From: a virus
IMG/VR virus record: IMGVR_UViG_3300029787_004704
Coordinates: 1 to 64,000 of that record
Strand: one strand, 5' to 3'
Length of the DNA: 64,000 nucleotides
Shown here: in pieces, positions 13,900 through 22,245 of the stretch
How positions within the stretch are numbered: the first letter of the stretch is position 1
Layout: each line of letters starts with the position of its first letter
Made by a program: the position numbers and the translations under genes
Notes under the pieces: generated by a model
What the model was told of the DNA's origin: nothing
The model's input: the letters and a program-made list of their open reading frames with translations, nothing else
The model's database searches: none

Positions 13900-15591
13900 A
13901 TGAAAGACACAAAGGCACTAGATCAAATAGGCGAACTTACCTCGCGTTTTGTACGCACTTGCCCTCCAACATTAAAGTATCAAGAAAGACTCGCAGAAGA
14001 GATGGAGATCATACTCTCGTTACGATTCGTTGACTACTTCGGTCAAATCAGAGATATCTTAGATCTTACCACAGACATACCACACATGACACGTGGCTCT
14101 GCTGGATCTTCATTGGTGTGTTACCTAATGGGAATAACAGACGTTGACCCAATGCAGTGGGACATTCCTGTGGCACGGTTTCTCAATCCCAAGCGAGACG
14201 ACTTACCAGATGTTGATATTGATTATCCTCACTATCGACAAGAAGAAGTTATGAATCGCATATTCAAAAAATGGCCAGGCAAGTCAGCACGTATATCAAA
14301 CTATGTGTTGTACAAAGACAAGTCTGCCAAGCGAGAAGCGGCAAAACGATTAGGGTACAAGGGACGACTGCCCAGGAAGTTTACCTATGAATCACTAGGC
14401 ATAGATCCAAAAGAAGCAAAGCGAATAGAAAACAAACTGAAAGGCAAAAAGAAATGTATATCAAAACACTGTGGAGGCATCTTAATGTTTACAAGGCAAT
14501 TACCAAAATCTTTAATATCACAAACAAATCAAATACTGTTGGACAAAAACGAAGTGGAGGATCTGGAACATCTCAAAGTGGACATCCTAGCCAACAGAGG
14601 ACTCAGTCAACTGCTGGACATAGATCCGATAACAAAGTTATACGAGTATCCAGAGATAGACGAGGCTACTTCGTCTTTGTTGAGTCGGGGAGACGTGTTG
14701 GGGGTAACCCAAGGAGAGTCACCCGCCATGAGAAGGTTGTTTAGAGCCATTCGACCAACATCAATGAGAGACTGTGTATTTGCCACGGCACTGATTAGGC
14801 CAGTGGCCATGCAAGGCAGACGCAAGGCATCTTTCTTCAACGACTGGACTGCTGACAGAGTATCGGACGTTGTGGTATGTGAAGATGATGCTATCATACA
14901 GATAGCACAGTTGATTGGATGTAACTACTATGAAGCAGACATGTATCGCAGAGCATTTGCTAAGAAGAATGAAGAACGTGTGATGGAGTTCATGACCAGG
15001 CTGGGCGATCATCCACGCAAGGATGAAGTGTTTGCAACACTACAAGAGTTAAGTGGTTTTGGATTGTGTAAGGCCCATGCTGTGAACTTAGGCAGATTGA
15101 TATGGGCATTAGCATATCAGAAAGCACACAACCAAAAAGGATTCTGGTCAGCCGCACTCAAACACTGTCACGGTTCCTACAAGAAATGGGTATACAAGAC
15201 AGAAGCCAAACGTGTTGGACTCACTCCTGTCACAGTATCTAAGTCTGATCAGTTTGACGATCCTGCATGGCAGTACAAGAAGTATGGATGGTGGTCATCG
15301 GAAAAATTCTTGCCAGGCTTCTACACACGGTCACTGTATCTAGATCGTATAGAATTTGCTGGATTGGTTGCTAATGGTAGAGTGTACAAGAGCGGACACA
15401 AAAAGTACGTGACCTTTGTAACACTAGGAGTAGACAACGGTTATTATGTGGATTGCACAATTAATCAACCATTTGCATATTCAGACACAGATGTCATACG
15501 TGGCATAGGTAAAATAAAACATCTAAACAATTCTGATTACATTGAAGTTATTGAATGTGAAAGTTTAAAGATTGATCAGTTTTACAATTAG
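13900..15591 (+). CDS. Reduced DNA polymerase III alpha (DnaE)-like protein
   Basis: 563 aa. Hallmarks of the C-family polymerase core appear in order: RGSAGSSLVCYLMGITDVDP (residues 65-84), the catalytic PDVDID (103-108, two Asp), LKVDIL (225-230, third Asp), a LIRPVAMQGRR segment, and FGLCKAHAVNLG with a fingers-like helix. The last ~80 residues look like an OB fold. The PHP domain that precedes the palm in bacterial DnaE is absent, and so is the tau-binding tail, so the protein is about half the usual length. All three catalytic Asp are present. T4-like phages replicate with a B-family polymerase, so this may be an accessory or repair polymerase. Its end overlaps gp41 convergently by 4 nt. 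Confidence 0.8.
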   Translation: MKDTKALDQIGELTSRFVRTCPPTLKYQERLAEEMEIILSLRFVDYFGQIRDILDLTTDIPHMTRGSAGSSLVCYLMGITDVDPMQWDIPVARFLNPKRDDLPDVDIDYPHYRQEEVMNRIFKKWPGKSARISNYVLYKDKSAKREAAKRLGYKGRLPRKFTYESLGIDPKEAKRIENKLKGKKKCISKHCGGILMFTRQLPKSLISQTNQILLDKNEVEDLEHLKVDILANRGLSQLLDIDPITKLYEYPEIDEATSSLLSRGDVLGVTQGESPAMRRLFRAIRPTSMRDCVFATALIRPVAMQGRRKASFFNDWTADRVSDVVVCEDDAIIQIAQLIGCNYYEADMYRRAFAKKNEERVMEFMTRLGDHPRKDEVFATLQELSGFGLCKAHAVNLGRLIWALAYQKAHNQKGFWSAALKHCHGSYKKWVYKTEAKRVGLTPVTVSKSDQFDDPAWQYKKYGWWSSEKFLPGFYTRSLYLDRIEFAGLVANGRVYKSGHKKYVTFVTLGVDNGYYVDCTINQPFAYSDTDVIRGIGKIKHLNNSDYIEVIECESLKIDQFYN

Positions 15592-16997
15592 TTGTCTTTG
15601 TTCATGTTAGCAATCAACTGTTTGATCTTTGATGACTCGATGTTTGCTTTAACTTTGCCAACATCGTCGCCTTCTGCTTTGTGTTCTTCTTTTGGTTCTT
15701 CTGATACTGTAGAAGTTCTTTTCAAGTTTTGATATATGCTTGGTGCTTGTTTCTTGAATGATTGATATTCCTCATCTTCAGCCAAGTCATGTATTCTCAA
15801 TGTGTCTATGTTAAATTCTAAATCAACCTTGTGTCCAACACCGGAACTTGATCTAGTTTTCATAAACTGTATTTGATACTTGCCACGTTCTCTCATTGCT
15901 CTGCTTGTAAAAATACCAATCACATTGTCTGCTGTTTGTATCTTAGACAGTCCGCCACTGATATGCGAATGATCAAACTCTATCTCTTCAACACTTGCTC
16001 TGTTCAACTGCGAAGCAGTAATCATCACACAGTTTAAATCCACTGCTAAGTTTCTAAGTTCTTCAGACACATATTTGTCTTTCACAAACAAGTCCGATGG
16101 TGATACACGTTTGTTGATAGGCATCAACAGATCTAGATAGTCAATCAATATCACATCACATTTAACATTGTGCTGAATTTCAAACTCTTTGATGTATGCT
16201 CTCACATCAATTGCAGTTGCACCACTTGGAAGATATTTTATACGCAACTTGCCCGACTCTTTTGCTTTCATCTTAACTTTAAGATCAACTGTGTCTAAGT
16301 CTTTGTATATGTCTCTTGTGTTTGTGTCAGTCATCATTGCGTCTATTCTCATGGCAGTCAAGTTCTCACTCAACTCTAATGTCACATACACAGCATTCAA
16401 TCCTTGTTCAACATAGTTGCAAGCCAAGTTTTGTAAAAACAAACTCTTACCAGCACCAGAGCCGCCTGCAAATATATTCAACTCGCCTCTGTTAAATCCA
16501 CCAAACAGTTTCTTATCAAAGTTCTTCCATCCTGTGGCCATTACACCATTGTTGTCTTTAAGTGCTTGAAGTCTTGCTTTTGGATCTTCAAAATAGTCAG
16601 TACCCATATCTCGAGTCAAACCAATTTGAACAGCCTCTTTGATCATTCCTTCTACAGGCCCAAACTCACCCTTCTCTAACAAGTCTGCAGATTTCAATAT
16701 GGCTGATTCTAATTCTTTGTGTCTTGAAAAAGATTCATACTCATCTAAGAACCATTCAAAATGTTTTGGGTCAATATCAGCCGCACTCAGTAAAGTAGAT
16801 CCTGTCTTTGCATTGACCATCTCAACTTCTGGCAACGTTTTATATTCTTGTGCATACTCATGAATAAACTTGGCCGCTTCACGCAGTTCAGCATCATAAT
16901 GTCTATAGAAGAAAATGTTCTGTGCTCTCACAAACGATTCGTTGTCTGCCAGAAACATTTCTAAGAATAATTTTTGTAAGTCCTTTGTATATTCCAC
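15588..16997 (-). CDS. 41: Replicative DNA helicase, T4 gp41-like (DnaB family)
   Basis: 469 aa. The RecA-like helicase domain has Walker A GGSGAGKS near residue 200 within GELNIFAGGSGAGKSLFLQ. The Walker B-like strand is VILIDYLDLL, followed by MITASQLNR and a C-terminal ISGGLSKIQTADNVIGIFTS, all typical of DnaB/gp41. The N-terminal half is the helical collar-type domain. It unwinds the lagging strand 5'-3' as a hexamer with primase gp61, whose gene lies two genes upstream. A roughly 60-residue charged tail follows the core. Confidence 0.93.
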   Translation of the reverse strand: MEYTKDLQKLFLEMFLADNESFVRAQNIFFYRHYDAELREAAKFIHEYAQEYKTLPEVEMVNAKTGSTLLSAADIDPKHFEWFLDEYESFSRHKELESAILKSADLLEKGEFGPVEGMIKEAVQIGLTRDMGTDYFEDPKARLQALKDNNGVMATGWKNFDKKLFGGFNRGELNIFAGGSGAGKSLFLQNLACNYVEQGLNAVYVTLELSENLTAMRIDAMMTDTNTRDIYKDLDTVDLKVKMKAKESGKLRIKYLPSGATAIDVRAYIKEFEIQHNVKCDVILIDYLDLLMPINKRVSPSDLFVKDKYVSEELRNLAVDLNCVMITASQLNRASVEEIEFDHSHISGGLSKIQTADNVIGIFTSRAMRERGKYQIQFMKTRSSSGVGHKVDLEFNIDTLRIHDLAEDEEYQSFKKQAPSIYQNLKRTSTVSEEPKEEHKAEGDDVGKVKANIESSKIKQLIANMNKDN

Positions 16998-17010
16998 AGT
17001 TTATATTATA

Positions 17011-17874
17011 TTACATTCCAATGACTCTGTCATTCGGATAATTGGTTATTAGTAATTCTTTTCTCTCTTTTTGGTCTTTCATGTATGTACCTGTACTTCT
17101 CATGGTGTACTTCAAATCCCATTCCATTAATGTGAATGTGTCAAACAAATCGGTTATAGTTTGGTTTGAATTGTATGTAATCATAAAGTTTGCTCTTAAT
17201 TTTTTTATGTCTTCTGCAAACTTATCATGACTAAACCCTTTGTGTTGTTCTCCGTTACGCCCATACAAATTTGCTTTTATATCATATGGTGGATCCAAGA
17301 ATACAAAATCTCCTTCTAGGTCATGACTGCCCCAGTTTGCTTTGAGTATATTTGAATAATCAGTACAAGTAATTTTCCATTCTTTAATAAGTTTTTGATA
17401 ATGCACAAGATTTTTGATGTTGTTGATTGTAAAATTTCCGTCATATGCTTGTTTAGAAAATGAACTTGCTTCAGTCAAACCTGAGAACGAACATTTGTTT
17501 AGAATAAAAAAACATATTCCTACAGTGTATTCGTCGCCTGTGATGATTAATTCTTTTGCATCACGAAACATTTGTTTTTGGTCATCTATTGAATTGTATG
17601 TTGATGCTTTAATTTTTAACAAGTCTATGGCCATTCTACTGCCTTGATCTTTTAAAGTTTTCCAAAATGCTATCAGTGGATAGTAGGAATCATTGACCCA
17701 AACAGGTACCCATGGCATATTTTTTGTAACATACAAAGCCATAGATCCGCCACCTACAAAAGGGTCTCTATATGCAGAAACTCTTTCTGGCAACAAAGTA
17801 CCTAGATAGTTTACTGCTCTAGATTTGCCTCCAGGATATCTTAGTGGTGTTTTAAGAGAGCCAAAGTTTTTCAT
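17011..17874 (-). CDS. dam: DNA adenine-N6 methyltransferase (Dam type)
   Basis: 287 aa. The SAM-binding motif TPLRYPGGKSR is at residue 9, DPFVGGGSMA at 37, and the catalytic DPPY at 194-197. This order is that of D12-class Dam enzymes, which methylate adenine, usually in GATC. It could protect phage DNA against host restriction or mark replication. The start overlaps the end of the primase gene by 23 nt in the same direction, placing it in the gp61-dam-gp41 operon. Confidence 0.92.
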   Translation of the reverse strand: MKNFGSLKTPLRYPGGKSRAVNYLGTLLPERVSAYRDPFVGGGSMALYVTKNMPWVPVWVNDSYYPLIAFWKTLKDQGSRMAIDLLKIKASTYNSIDDQKQMFRDAKELIITGDEYTVGICFFILNKCSFSGLTEASSFSKQAYDGNFTINNIKNLVHYQKLIKEWKITCTDYSNILKANWGSHDLEGDFVFLDPPYDIKANLYGRNGEQHKGFSHDKFAEDIKKLRANFMITYNSNQTITDLFDTFTLMEWDLKYTMRSTGTYMKDQKERKELLITNYPNDRVIGM

Positions 17875-18814
17875 GTAATTTTATCTTTGTTTTGTTTGTG
17901 TGTTTGTGTGCTAGTATGGCTTGCATAGTCAAGACTTTGCCGTATCGCAACACTGCATTATTAATATCTTTTACATCATTGTGCCATGGCGGCATGCTCA
18001 CAGACCAATTGTATTCAATTGCTTGATCGATCAGTTTGGTACCTGCCTTGTCTCTGTCTGGTACAACAATTACTTCTCTGTTCAAAGAATCAATTTGCAG
18101 TTTTTGTTTGTGTGCAATCTCTGAACCAAGTATAGCAACACTGTCTAGCACAATGGCATCAAATATGCCTTCAACTACAATTACAAACCTGCGTGACCAA
18201 TGTTGATTGTCCATGTTGAATACTGTTCCTGGTTGCACGTTTGCAAAATATTTTGGTCTTGTGTTTGCACCCATAGCTCTCGCAACAAACCCAATTGGTT
18301 TGTGTTGCCATGTAACAGGAACAATCACTCTGTCACGTTGTGATGGAGCAGTAAAAAATAAACTGTCTGTGACGCTGATGCCACGTGATTGTAGATAGTT
18401 CACACAGTCTGGTTGTTGTTGTATCACCACAGCATCATCCGGCACTTTTACAGTATCAAACTTTATCTCATTATCTAATGTTCGTTGTGCAATTTCTCCT
18501 TCACTTGCATATCCCATGGCCTGCATACTAAGTTTTCCTATTTCACTCATTGGTATATTGATCCATTGCATCAACTGTCTAAAACGTCTGTTCAAATATC
18601 TACCTGGCGTATAGTTGGCTTTCCATCCACAGTTGAAACAGTGATACTGAATACCACCGTCTGGCAAAAACCATATGCCACCACGCATTCTGGTATCAGC
18701 TGATTCATTATTGTGAACACAACATGGAGCATCAAATGATATCCAGCCACTTGGTGTCTTCTTTCGCTTAGACGGAAGACGTGACTCTACTGCTTGTTTG
18801 AGTTCAGGAAACAT
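17852..18814 (-). CDS. 61: DNA primase, T4 gp61-like
   Basis: 320 aa. An N-terminal zinc-binding domain shows PCCVH (Cys31/32, His34) and CFNC (Cys59, 62), followed by a toprim-like segment VVEGIFDAIVL with the acidic motif VVPDRDKAG downstream. It makes RNA primers for lagging-strand synthesis with the gp41 helicase encoded just downstream. Length and layout match gp61 of marine T4-like phages. Confidence 0.9.
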   Translation of the reverse strand: MFPELKQAVESRLPSKRKKTPSGWISFDAPCCVHNNESADTRMRGGIWFLPDGGIQYHCFNCGWKANYTPGRYLNRRFRQLMQWINIPMSEIGKLSMQAMGYASEGEIAQRTLDNEIKFDTVKVPDDAVVIQQQPDCVNYLQSRGISVTDSLFFTAPSQRDRVIVPVTWQHKPIGFVARAMGANTRPKYFANVQPGTVFNMDNQHWSRRFVIVVEGIFDAIVLDSVAILGSEIAHKQKLQIDSLNREVIVVPDRDKAGTKLIDQAIEYNWSVSMPPWHNDVKDINNAVLRYGKVLTMQAILAHKHTNKTKIKLHEKLWLS

Positions 18815-18828
18815 ATGTACAGTATAAA

Positions 18829-19098
18829 CTATTTTTTACGTTTGTCAAAGTTTGTTCTAGGATTGTGGAGTACTCCACGCACACTCTCATAGGCTCGCCA
18901 ACTGCTTAGAAAAATTAAACTCCATGCTCCGGTTACCATACCTAGATAAAAAAATAATGGTTGTGTAAAAATGGTAATCCAAAATCCTGTGTTACGTTCA
19001 TTGTTTGTTTTTCCGGATATTAAATGAAGAGCAGTCATTGATGCTATTACGCAAAGAGTGTTAATCCAAAACATTGGATCATTTACAAATTCACTCAT
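18829..19098 (-). CDS. Small two-helix membrane protein (89 aa)
   Basis: 89 aa with hydrophobic stretches at residues 9-27 and about 42-66, polar in between and basic at the end (NPRTNFDKRKK). It overlaps the next gene upstream by 8 nt. Unknown function; operon position with the primase suggests the same expression time. Confidence 0.55.
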   Translation of the reverse strand: MSEFVNDPMFWINTLCVIASMTALHLISGKTNNERNTGFWITIFTQPLFFYLGMVTGAWSLIFLSSWRAYESVRGVLHNPRTNFDKRKK

Positions 19099-19312
19099 TA
19101 ATGATTGCTTGTGCTTGTTCTACTTTGTGTTTAACAATAACACCAGTGGTAAGTTGTGTAGCACCCTCTAGATTTGCTATATCAACAATCTCTTTAAGTA
19201 CAGGAATTAATCTTTTAAGTTTGTATTCTAATTTTGCAATCTGTAGATTAGCATCCATCATGTTTGCTTCTGCCGTATACAAAGCCGAGTTGTCTGAATT
19301 GTTTTGTGACAT
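19091..19312 (-). CDS. Small helical hypothetical protein (73 aa)
   Basis: 73 aa. The central part (MMDANLQIAKLEYKLKRLIPVLKEIV) has heptad-like spacing of Leu/Ile, indicating a coiled coil. No known domain. Overlaps the membrane-protein gene downstream, consistent with coupled translation. Confidence 0.55.
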   Translation of the reverse strand: MSQNNSDNSALYTAEANMMDANLQIAKLEYKLKRLIPVLKEIVDIANLEGATQLTTGVIVKHKVEQAQAIINE

Positions 19313-19340
19313 ACTTTATTGTACAACAATTATTTGAAGT

Positions 19341-19745
19341 TTACAACCAGTACTTGACAAATAACCAACAGTATAAAAAATAACAACTGTAATGAAAACA
19401 TTGATCGATAGCAGTCAATTTCCAAAATGCTCTGTCACTGATTGTGAGATTATACTTTTTTGTAATAATGTTTTTCCGCCAGTCGATTATCAAATGTAAA
19501 ACATAATCCAACACTGCAAAAAACGGAATAGCTAACCACGGAGTTAACATACTCATATCATGTGAAATATTCATTACAATTAAAATTACTATTGATGTTC
19601 CAACAGCATGATCTAATGCATGTAAATTTTTCTTTTTAGAAAATAATTTATTTTCGTTGCCTCCGCCTTTCAATCTGCCTTGCAACATAAAATCACACAG
19701 AGCATGTTTTACCATAAGCAAATAAAAAAGGAAAGCAAACAGCAT
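19341..19745 (-). CDS. DUF3307-like membrane protein
   Basis: 134 aa with four likely membrane helices. Polar conserved residues inside or next to helices match the DUF3307 pattern: KHALCDFMLQ early, LHALDHAVG, VLDYVLHLIIDWRK, and AIDQCFHYSCYF. The His/Asp residues are unusual for membrane spans and suggest a metal or catalytic site. The start codon overlaps the stop of the upstream gene as TAATG. Role unknown. Confidence 0.6.
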   Translation of the reverse strand: MLFAFLFYLLMVKHALCDFMLQGRLKGGGNENKLFSKKKNLHALDHAVGTSIVILIVMNISHDMSMLTPWLAIPFFAVLDYVLHLIIDWRKNIITKKYNLTISDRAFWKLTAIDQCFHYSCYFLYCWLFVKYWL

Positions 19746-20548
19746 TATGATCTATATAAAATTTTGTCTATACCTGCTAACACTGTAGACGAATCTGTCA
19801 TCTGGACTACAAAAGCCACACGTTCAAATACTCCTGTAAAGTTGACATATTTTATTCCTGATTGTTCAGTATAGTCCTGTCGATCAACTTCAAAGAATTC
19901 TGATTTCTTATCATCAGTTCCATATGAAGCGCCTGCGGTCATAGTGGCCATTATTTTGATGGAACCTGTAAAGTTAGTCAAATAGTATGCCGCTGTGTGC
20001 AAGCCGTCATTTGAATTTTGGTTTGGATTTGCATTTACTGATGTGGAAGAAAATTCATCATCAATTGTAGTAAATGTATTAATTTCTTGTGATGCTGTAA
20101 ATTCTGGTGATACTCCTTTTACAACTTCAAAGTTTATGCCCGCATCAAATCTTGTGTCAGCATACAGTATTTGCACAGTTGAGTCATTGCCGGTAAATCT
20201 TAATGCACCTGTATAGAATATGCCATCGAGATCTAACATGTTTGACTCTGTGATTGTAAACTTAATATGTCCTTTAGTTGCTGTACTAGAACCATCATCT
20301 TGCACAACACCAACCACAGTAATCACAAGTTTGTTATCTTCATCTGATATTTGTAGTTCACACGTAGCATCATTCACAAACTGTTTCTTCTGATCTTGAT
20401 TTTTGACCACGATAGTAAATGAATTGTCAAATTCGCTGTATAATTTTATAGGTCTTTCGTACACTTTTTCATGTCTCCGTTCGAGGCCGTCTGTGTGCAT
20501 TTGCACATCAATTTGATTGTCGAGAATGTATCCAGTAACATATTGCAT
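19745..20548 (-). CDS. Putative virion/fibre-associated beta protein
   Basis: 267 aa, rich in Thr, Asp and Val, mostly beta. The first ~120 residues (DNSFTIVVKNQDQKKQFVND, then GHIKFTITESNMLDLDGIFY) resemble an N-terminal baseplate- or receptor-binding-protein adaptor domain. The rest is repetitive-looking beta. A TATAAATAC late box lies 10 nt before the ATG, consistent with a structural protein. The family is not certain. Confidence 0.45.
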   Translation of the reverse strand: MQYVTGYILDNQIDVQMHTDGLERRHEKVYERPIKLYSEFDNSFTIVVKNQDQKKQFVNDATCELQISDEDNKLVITVVGVVQDDGSSTATKGHIKFTITESNMLDLDGIFYTGALRFTGNDSTVQILYADTRFDAGINFEVVKGVSPEFTASQEINTFTTIDDEFSSTSVNANPNQNSNDGLHTAAYYLTNFTGSIKIMATMTAGASYGTDDKKSEFFEVDRQDYTEQSGIKYVNFTGVFERVAFVVQMTDSSTVLAGIDKILYRS

Positions 20549-20558
20549 AGCATTTGTA

Positions 20559-20567
20559 GTATTTATA
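20559..20567 (-). promoter_or_regulatory. Late-type promoter TATAAATAC
   Basis: TATAAATAC on the minus strand, 10 nt before the start of the gene 19745-20548. The best match to the T4 late consensus on this strand. Confidence 0.6.
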
Positions 20568-20613
20568 GGCCAGACTGTTTGCTCTGTGTGAACTTGTCTG
20601 GTAATTACCTACA

Positions 20614-20988
20614 ATGAAGTTGAATGTAGAAGAAATTAAAGAGAATTACCCATTTCTATCCTTAGTACAGGTTGGAAAAATAGAACAAGTTGGGATCATA
20701 CAAAACGCTGATCCTAAAGTGTTAAGCATATATTGTGTAGACTCAGTGCCAAAAGCCTTAATAGAGGACTTCTTACAGTTCGGCCAAACATGGTGGTGGG
20801 AGAGCAATAGGAAATTGCCTATCAATATTTTTATTGGTAAGGATTTTATTAAATTCAAAAATGCTTTGAAAACCTTTTCAGCCAAAGATTGTTCTGTATC
20901 TTTCGGCCCTGTAACACGTCTCACTGATTTGACCAAAGACAAAAGAATCAGACGAAAAACTATTCAATTAGTACGCAGAGTCAAGTAA
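20614..20988 (+). CDS. Conserved hypothetical of marine T4-like phages (124 aa)
   Basis: 124 aa beginning with an amphipathic motif NVEEIKENYPFLSLV. A WWWESNRKLPINIFIG block is followed by a basic end RIRRKTIQLVRRVK. I recall similarly built proteins in marine cyanophage genomes, always uncharacterised. It converges with the DnaE-like fragment gene and overlaps it by 21 nt. Confidence 0.7.
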   Translation: MKLNVEEIKENYPFLSLVQVGKIEQVGIIQNADPKVLSIYCVDSVPKALIEDFLQFGQTWWWESNRKLPINIFIGKDFIKFKNALKTFSAKDCSVSFGPVTRLTDLTKDKRIRRKTIQLVRRVK

Positions 20989-21531
20989 ATTCATATTGAC
21001 CACAACTGCTCCGGCATATCCAAATGCATGAGCCTTCTTGAAGAAATAACTGCCGTCTTTAGGTTTTATCCATACCTCTTCAAGTATTTCTGGCCATGTC
21101 TTCTGTATCAAATGATATTTGGCTGGACGTATCACTGCAAGAGTTGCCGCAAGTTGTTCTAGATTAGCAGGCATCAATTTTGCCACGGTGTTGCTGTGAC
21201 CATTGAGATGAAACAACTGATCCACAAAAGTCTTATCATCAAGCCTATGCCATGGTGGCTCACGATCAAATAGTTCTTGCAGATGGTCACGTGATTTAAT
21301 TTGTGAATATAAGTTTACGTTGAGAATATCAATTTTAAAATATCCTAATTGATCCATAACTTTATAATCAATTGAACATTGATCGGTACCTGGAATACGT
21401 GGTGCTTCTGTGAAATATACACCTGTGTTGTGAGGCTTAGTGCCTTTGTCATCGATGATGGTTGCTCGAGTGTGTTTCACATGTTGCAACAACTCATTTC
21501 TATCTGCTACATCAATATCTATGTCAGGCAT
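20968..21531 (-). CDS. Second, short DNA polymerase III alpha-like protein
   Basis: 187 aa. It starts directly at a catalytic-type motif, MPDIDIDVADR. Then comes HNTGVYFTEAP (34-44), GYFKIDIL (65-70), and a C-terminal FFKKAHAFGYAGAVVVN resembling fingers residues. The order matches DnaE, but the glycine-rich segment before the palm, most of the fingers and the OB fold are absent. The two motif sets that would carry catalytic Asp remain. Alone it is too small for a polymerase. It might partner the 563-aa protein at 13900 or be a decaying copy. The frame shows no stop or shift and is well kept, so decay is not evident. Confidence 0.6.
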   Translation of the reverse strand: MPDIDIDVADRNELLQHVKHTRATIIDDKGTKPHNTGVYFTEAPRIPGTDQCSIDYKVMDQLGYFKIDILNVNLYSQIKSRDHLQELFDREPPWHRLDDKTFVDQLFHLNGHSNTVAKLMPANLEQLAATLAVIRPAKYHLIQKTWPEILEEVWIKPKDGSYFFKKAHAFGYAGAVVVNMNLLDSAY

Positions 21532-21562
21532 AGTTGTATTATAAATTGATATTGTGGTAATG

Positions 21563-21862
21563 TCAATCGTCGCCGTATACTAACATGAACACTGTTGCGT
21601 CAGACCTTTGTTCGAATGTTACTACTGCAATTTGATTTTCGTAAAAGTCGTATTGTTCATTTACATCAGGTTTAGGAATAAAGTGCCAACCAAATTTTCC
21701 TGTGCAATTCTTTTTGAGCCATTCGACTCTATCACTGCCTACGCCCCAAGTGTTTAACTTTATTTCATATTTGTAATGATGTCTATAACCACATCCTTTA
21801 GGTACATATTCTTCATTGGATAATATCCCCAACCCATTATCAAGTGTTGTCGTTGAGTGCAT
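21563..21862 (-). CDS. Hypothetical protein (99 aa)
   Basis: 99 aa with several aromatic residues and a predicted alpha/beta mix (KYEIKLNTWG, WLKKNCTGKFGWHF, IAVVTFEQRSDATVF). It starts inside the end of the SpeD-like gene (23-nt overlap), so it is probably translated from the same message. Not recognised. Confidence 0.5.
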   Translation of the reverse strand: MHSTTTLDNGLGILSNEEYVPKGCGYRHHYKYEIKLNTWGVGSDRVEWLKKNCTGKFGWHFIPKPDVNEQYDFYENQIAVVTFEQRSDATVFMLVYGDD

Positions 21863-22226
21863 ACTCTCTATCTAAGAATTTGGTTTCTATATCTACAGGA
21901 TCAAATTGTTCTAATGCTTTCATTACAACTTTGGTATCTAAAGACGAGCAAGTGTATACGTCTAACTGTATAAGTGCAGGATCTAATTCGTCCCATACAT
22001 GCATAGCAATATGACTGGTTTCTATAATTCCTGCAATGGTCAATCCTGAGTTGCCGGGTGTGTCCACATAACCACAGATTGGATTGTGTTCTACATCTAG
22101 TTTTTTCATCCCTATATCTTTGACCAATTGATTCCACCATGCCACTGCATCGTCTGGCCACATCGGAGGATTATTGCATTCTGCTCTGACAATAATATGT
22201 TTGTGTTGTATTGCTTGATGTTCCAT
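21840..22226 (-). CDS. speD: S-adenosylmethionine decarboxylase-like (SpeD)
   Basis: 128 aa. The prokaryotic SpeD core is visible: ETSHIAMHVW (Ser71-His72 equivalent to the autocleavage Ser and nearby His) and LDVYTCSS with Cys93. Processed SpeD makes decarboxylated SAM, the aminopropyl donor for spermidine. Usually a Glu precedes the pyruvoyl-forming Ser; here it is Thr (E-T-S), so autocleavage should be checked. speD is a known auxiliary gene of marine T4-like phages. A TTAAATAC late-type box lies 7 nt upstream. Confidence 0.75.
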   Translation of the reverse strand: MEHQAIQHKHIIVRAECNNPPMWPDDAVAWWNQLVKDIGMKKLDVEHNPICGYVDTPGNSGLTIAGIIETSHIAMHVWDELDPALIQLDVYTCSSLDTKVVMKALEQFDPVDIETKFLDREYALNDNT

Positions 22227-22233
22227 TATGTGT

Positions 22234-22241
22234 GTATTTAA
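22234..22241 (-). promoter_or_regulatory. Late-type promoter TTAAATAC
   Basis: TTAAATAC on the minus strand, 7 nt before the ATG of the SpeD-like gene. Confidence 0.5.
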
Positions 22242-22245
22242 TACA

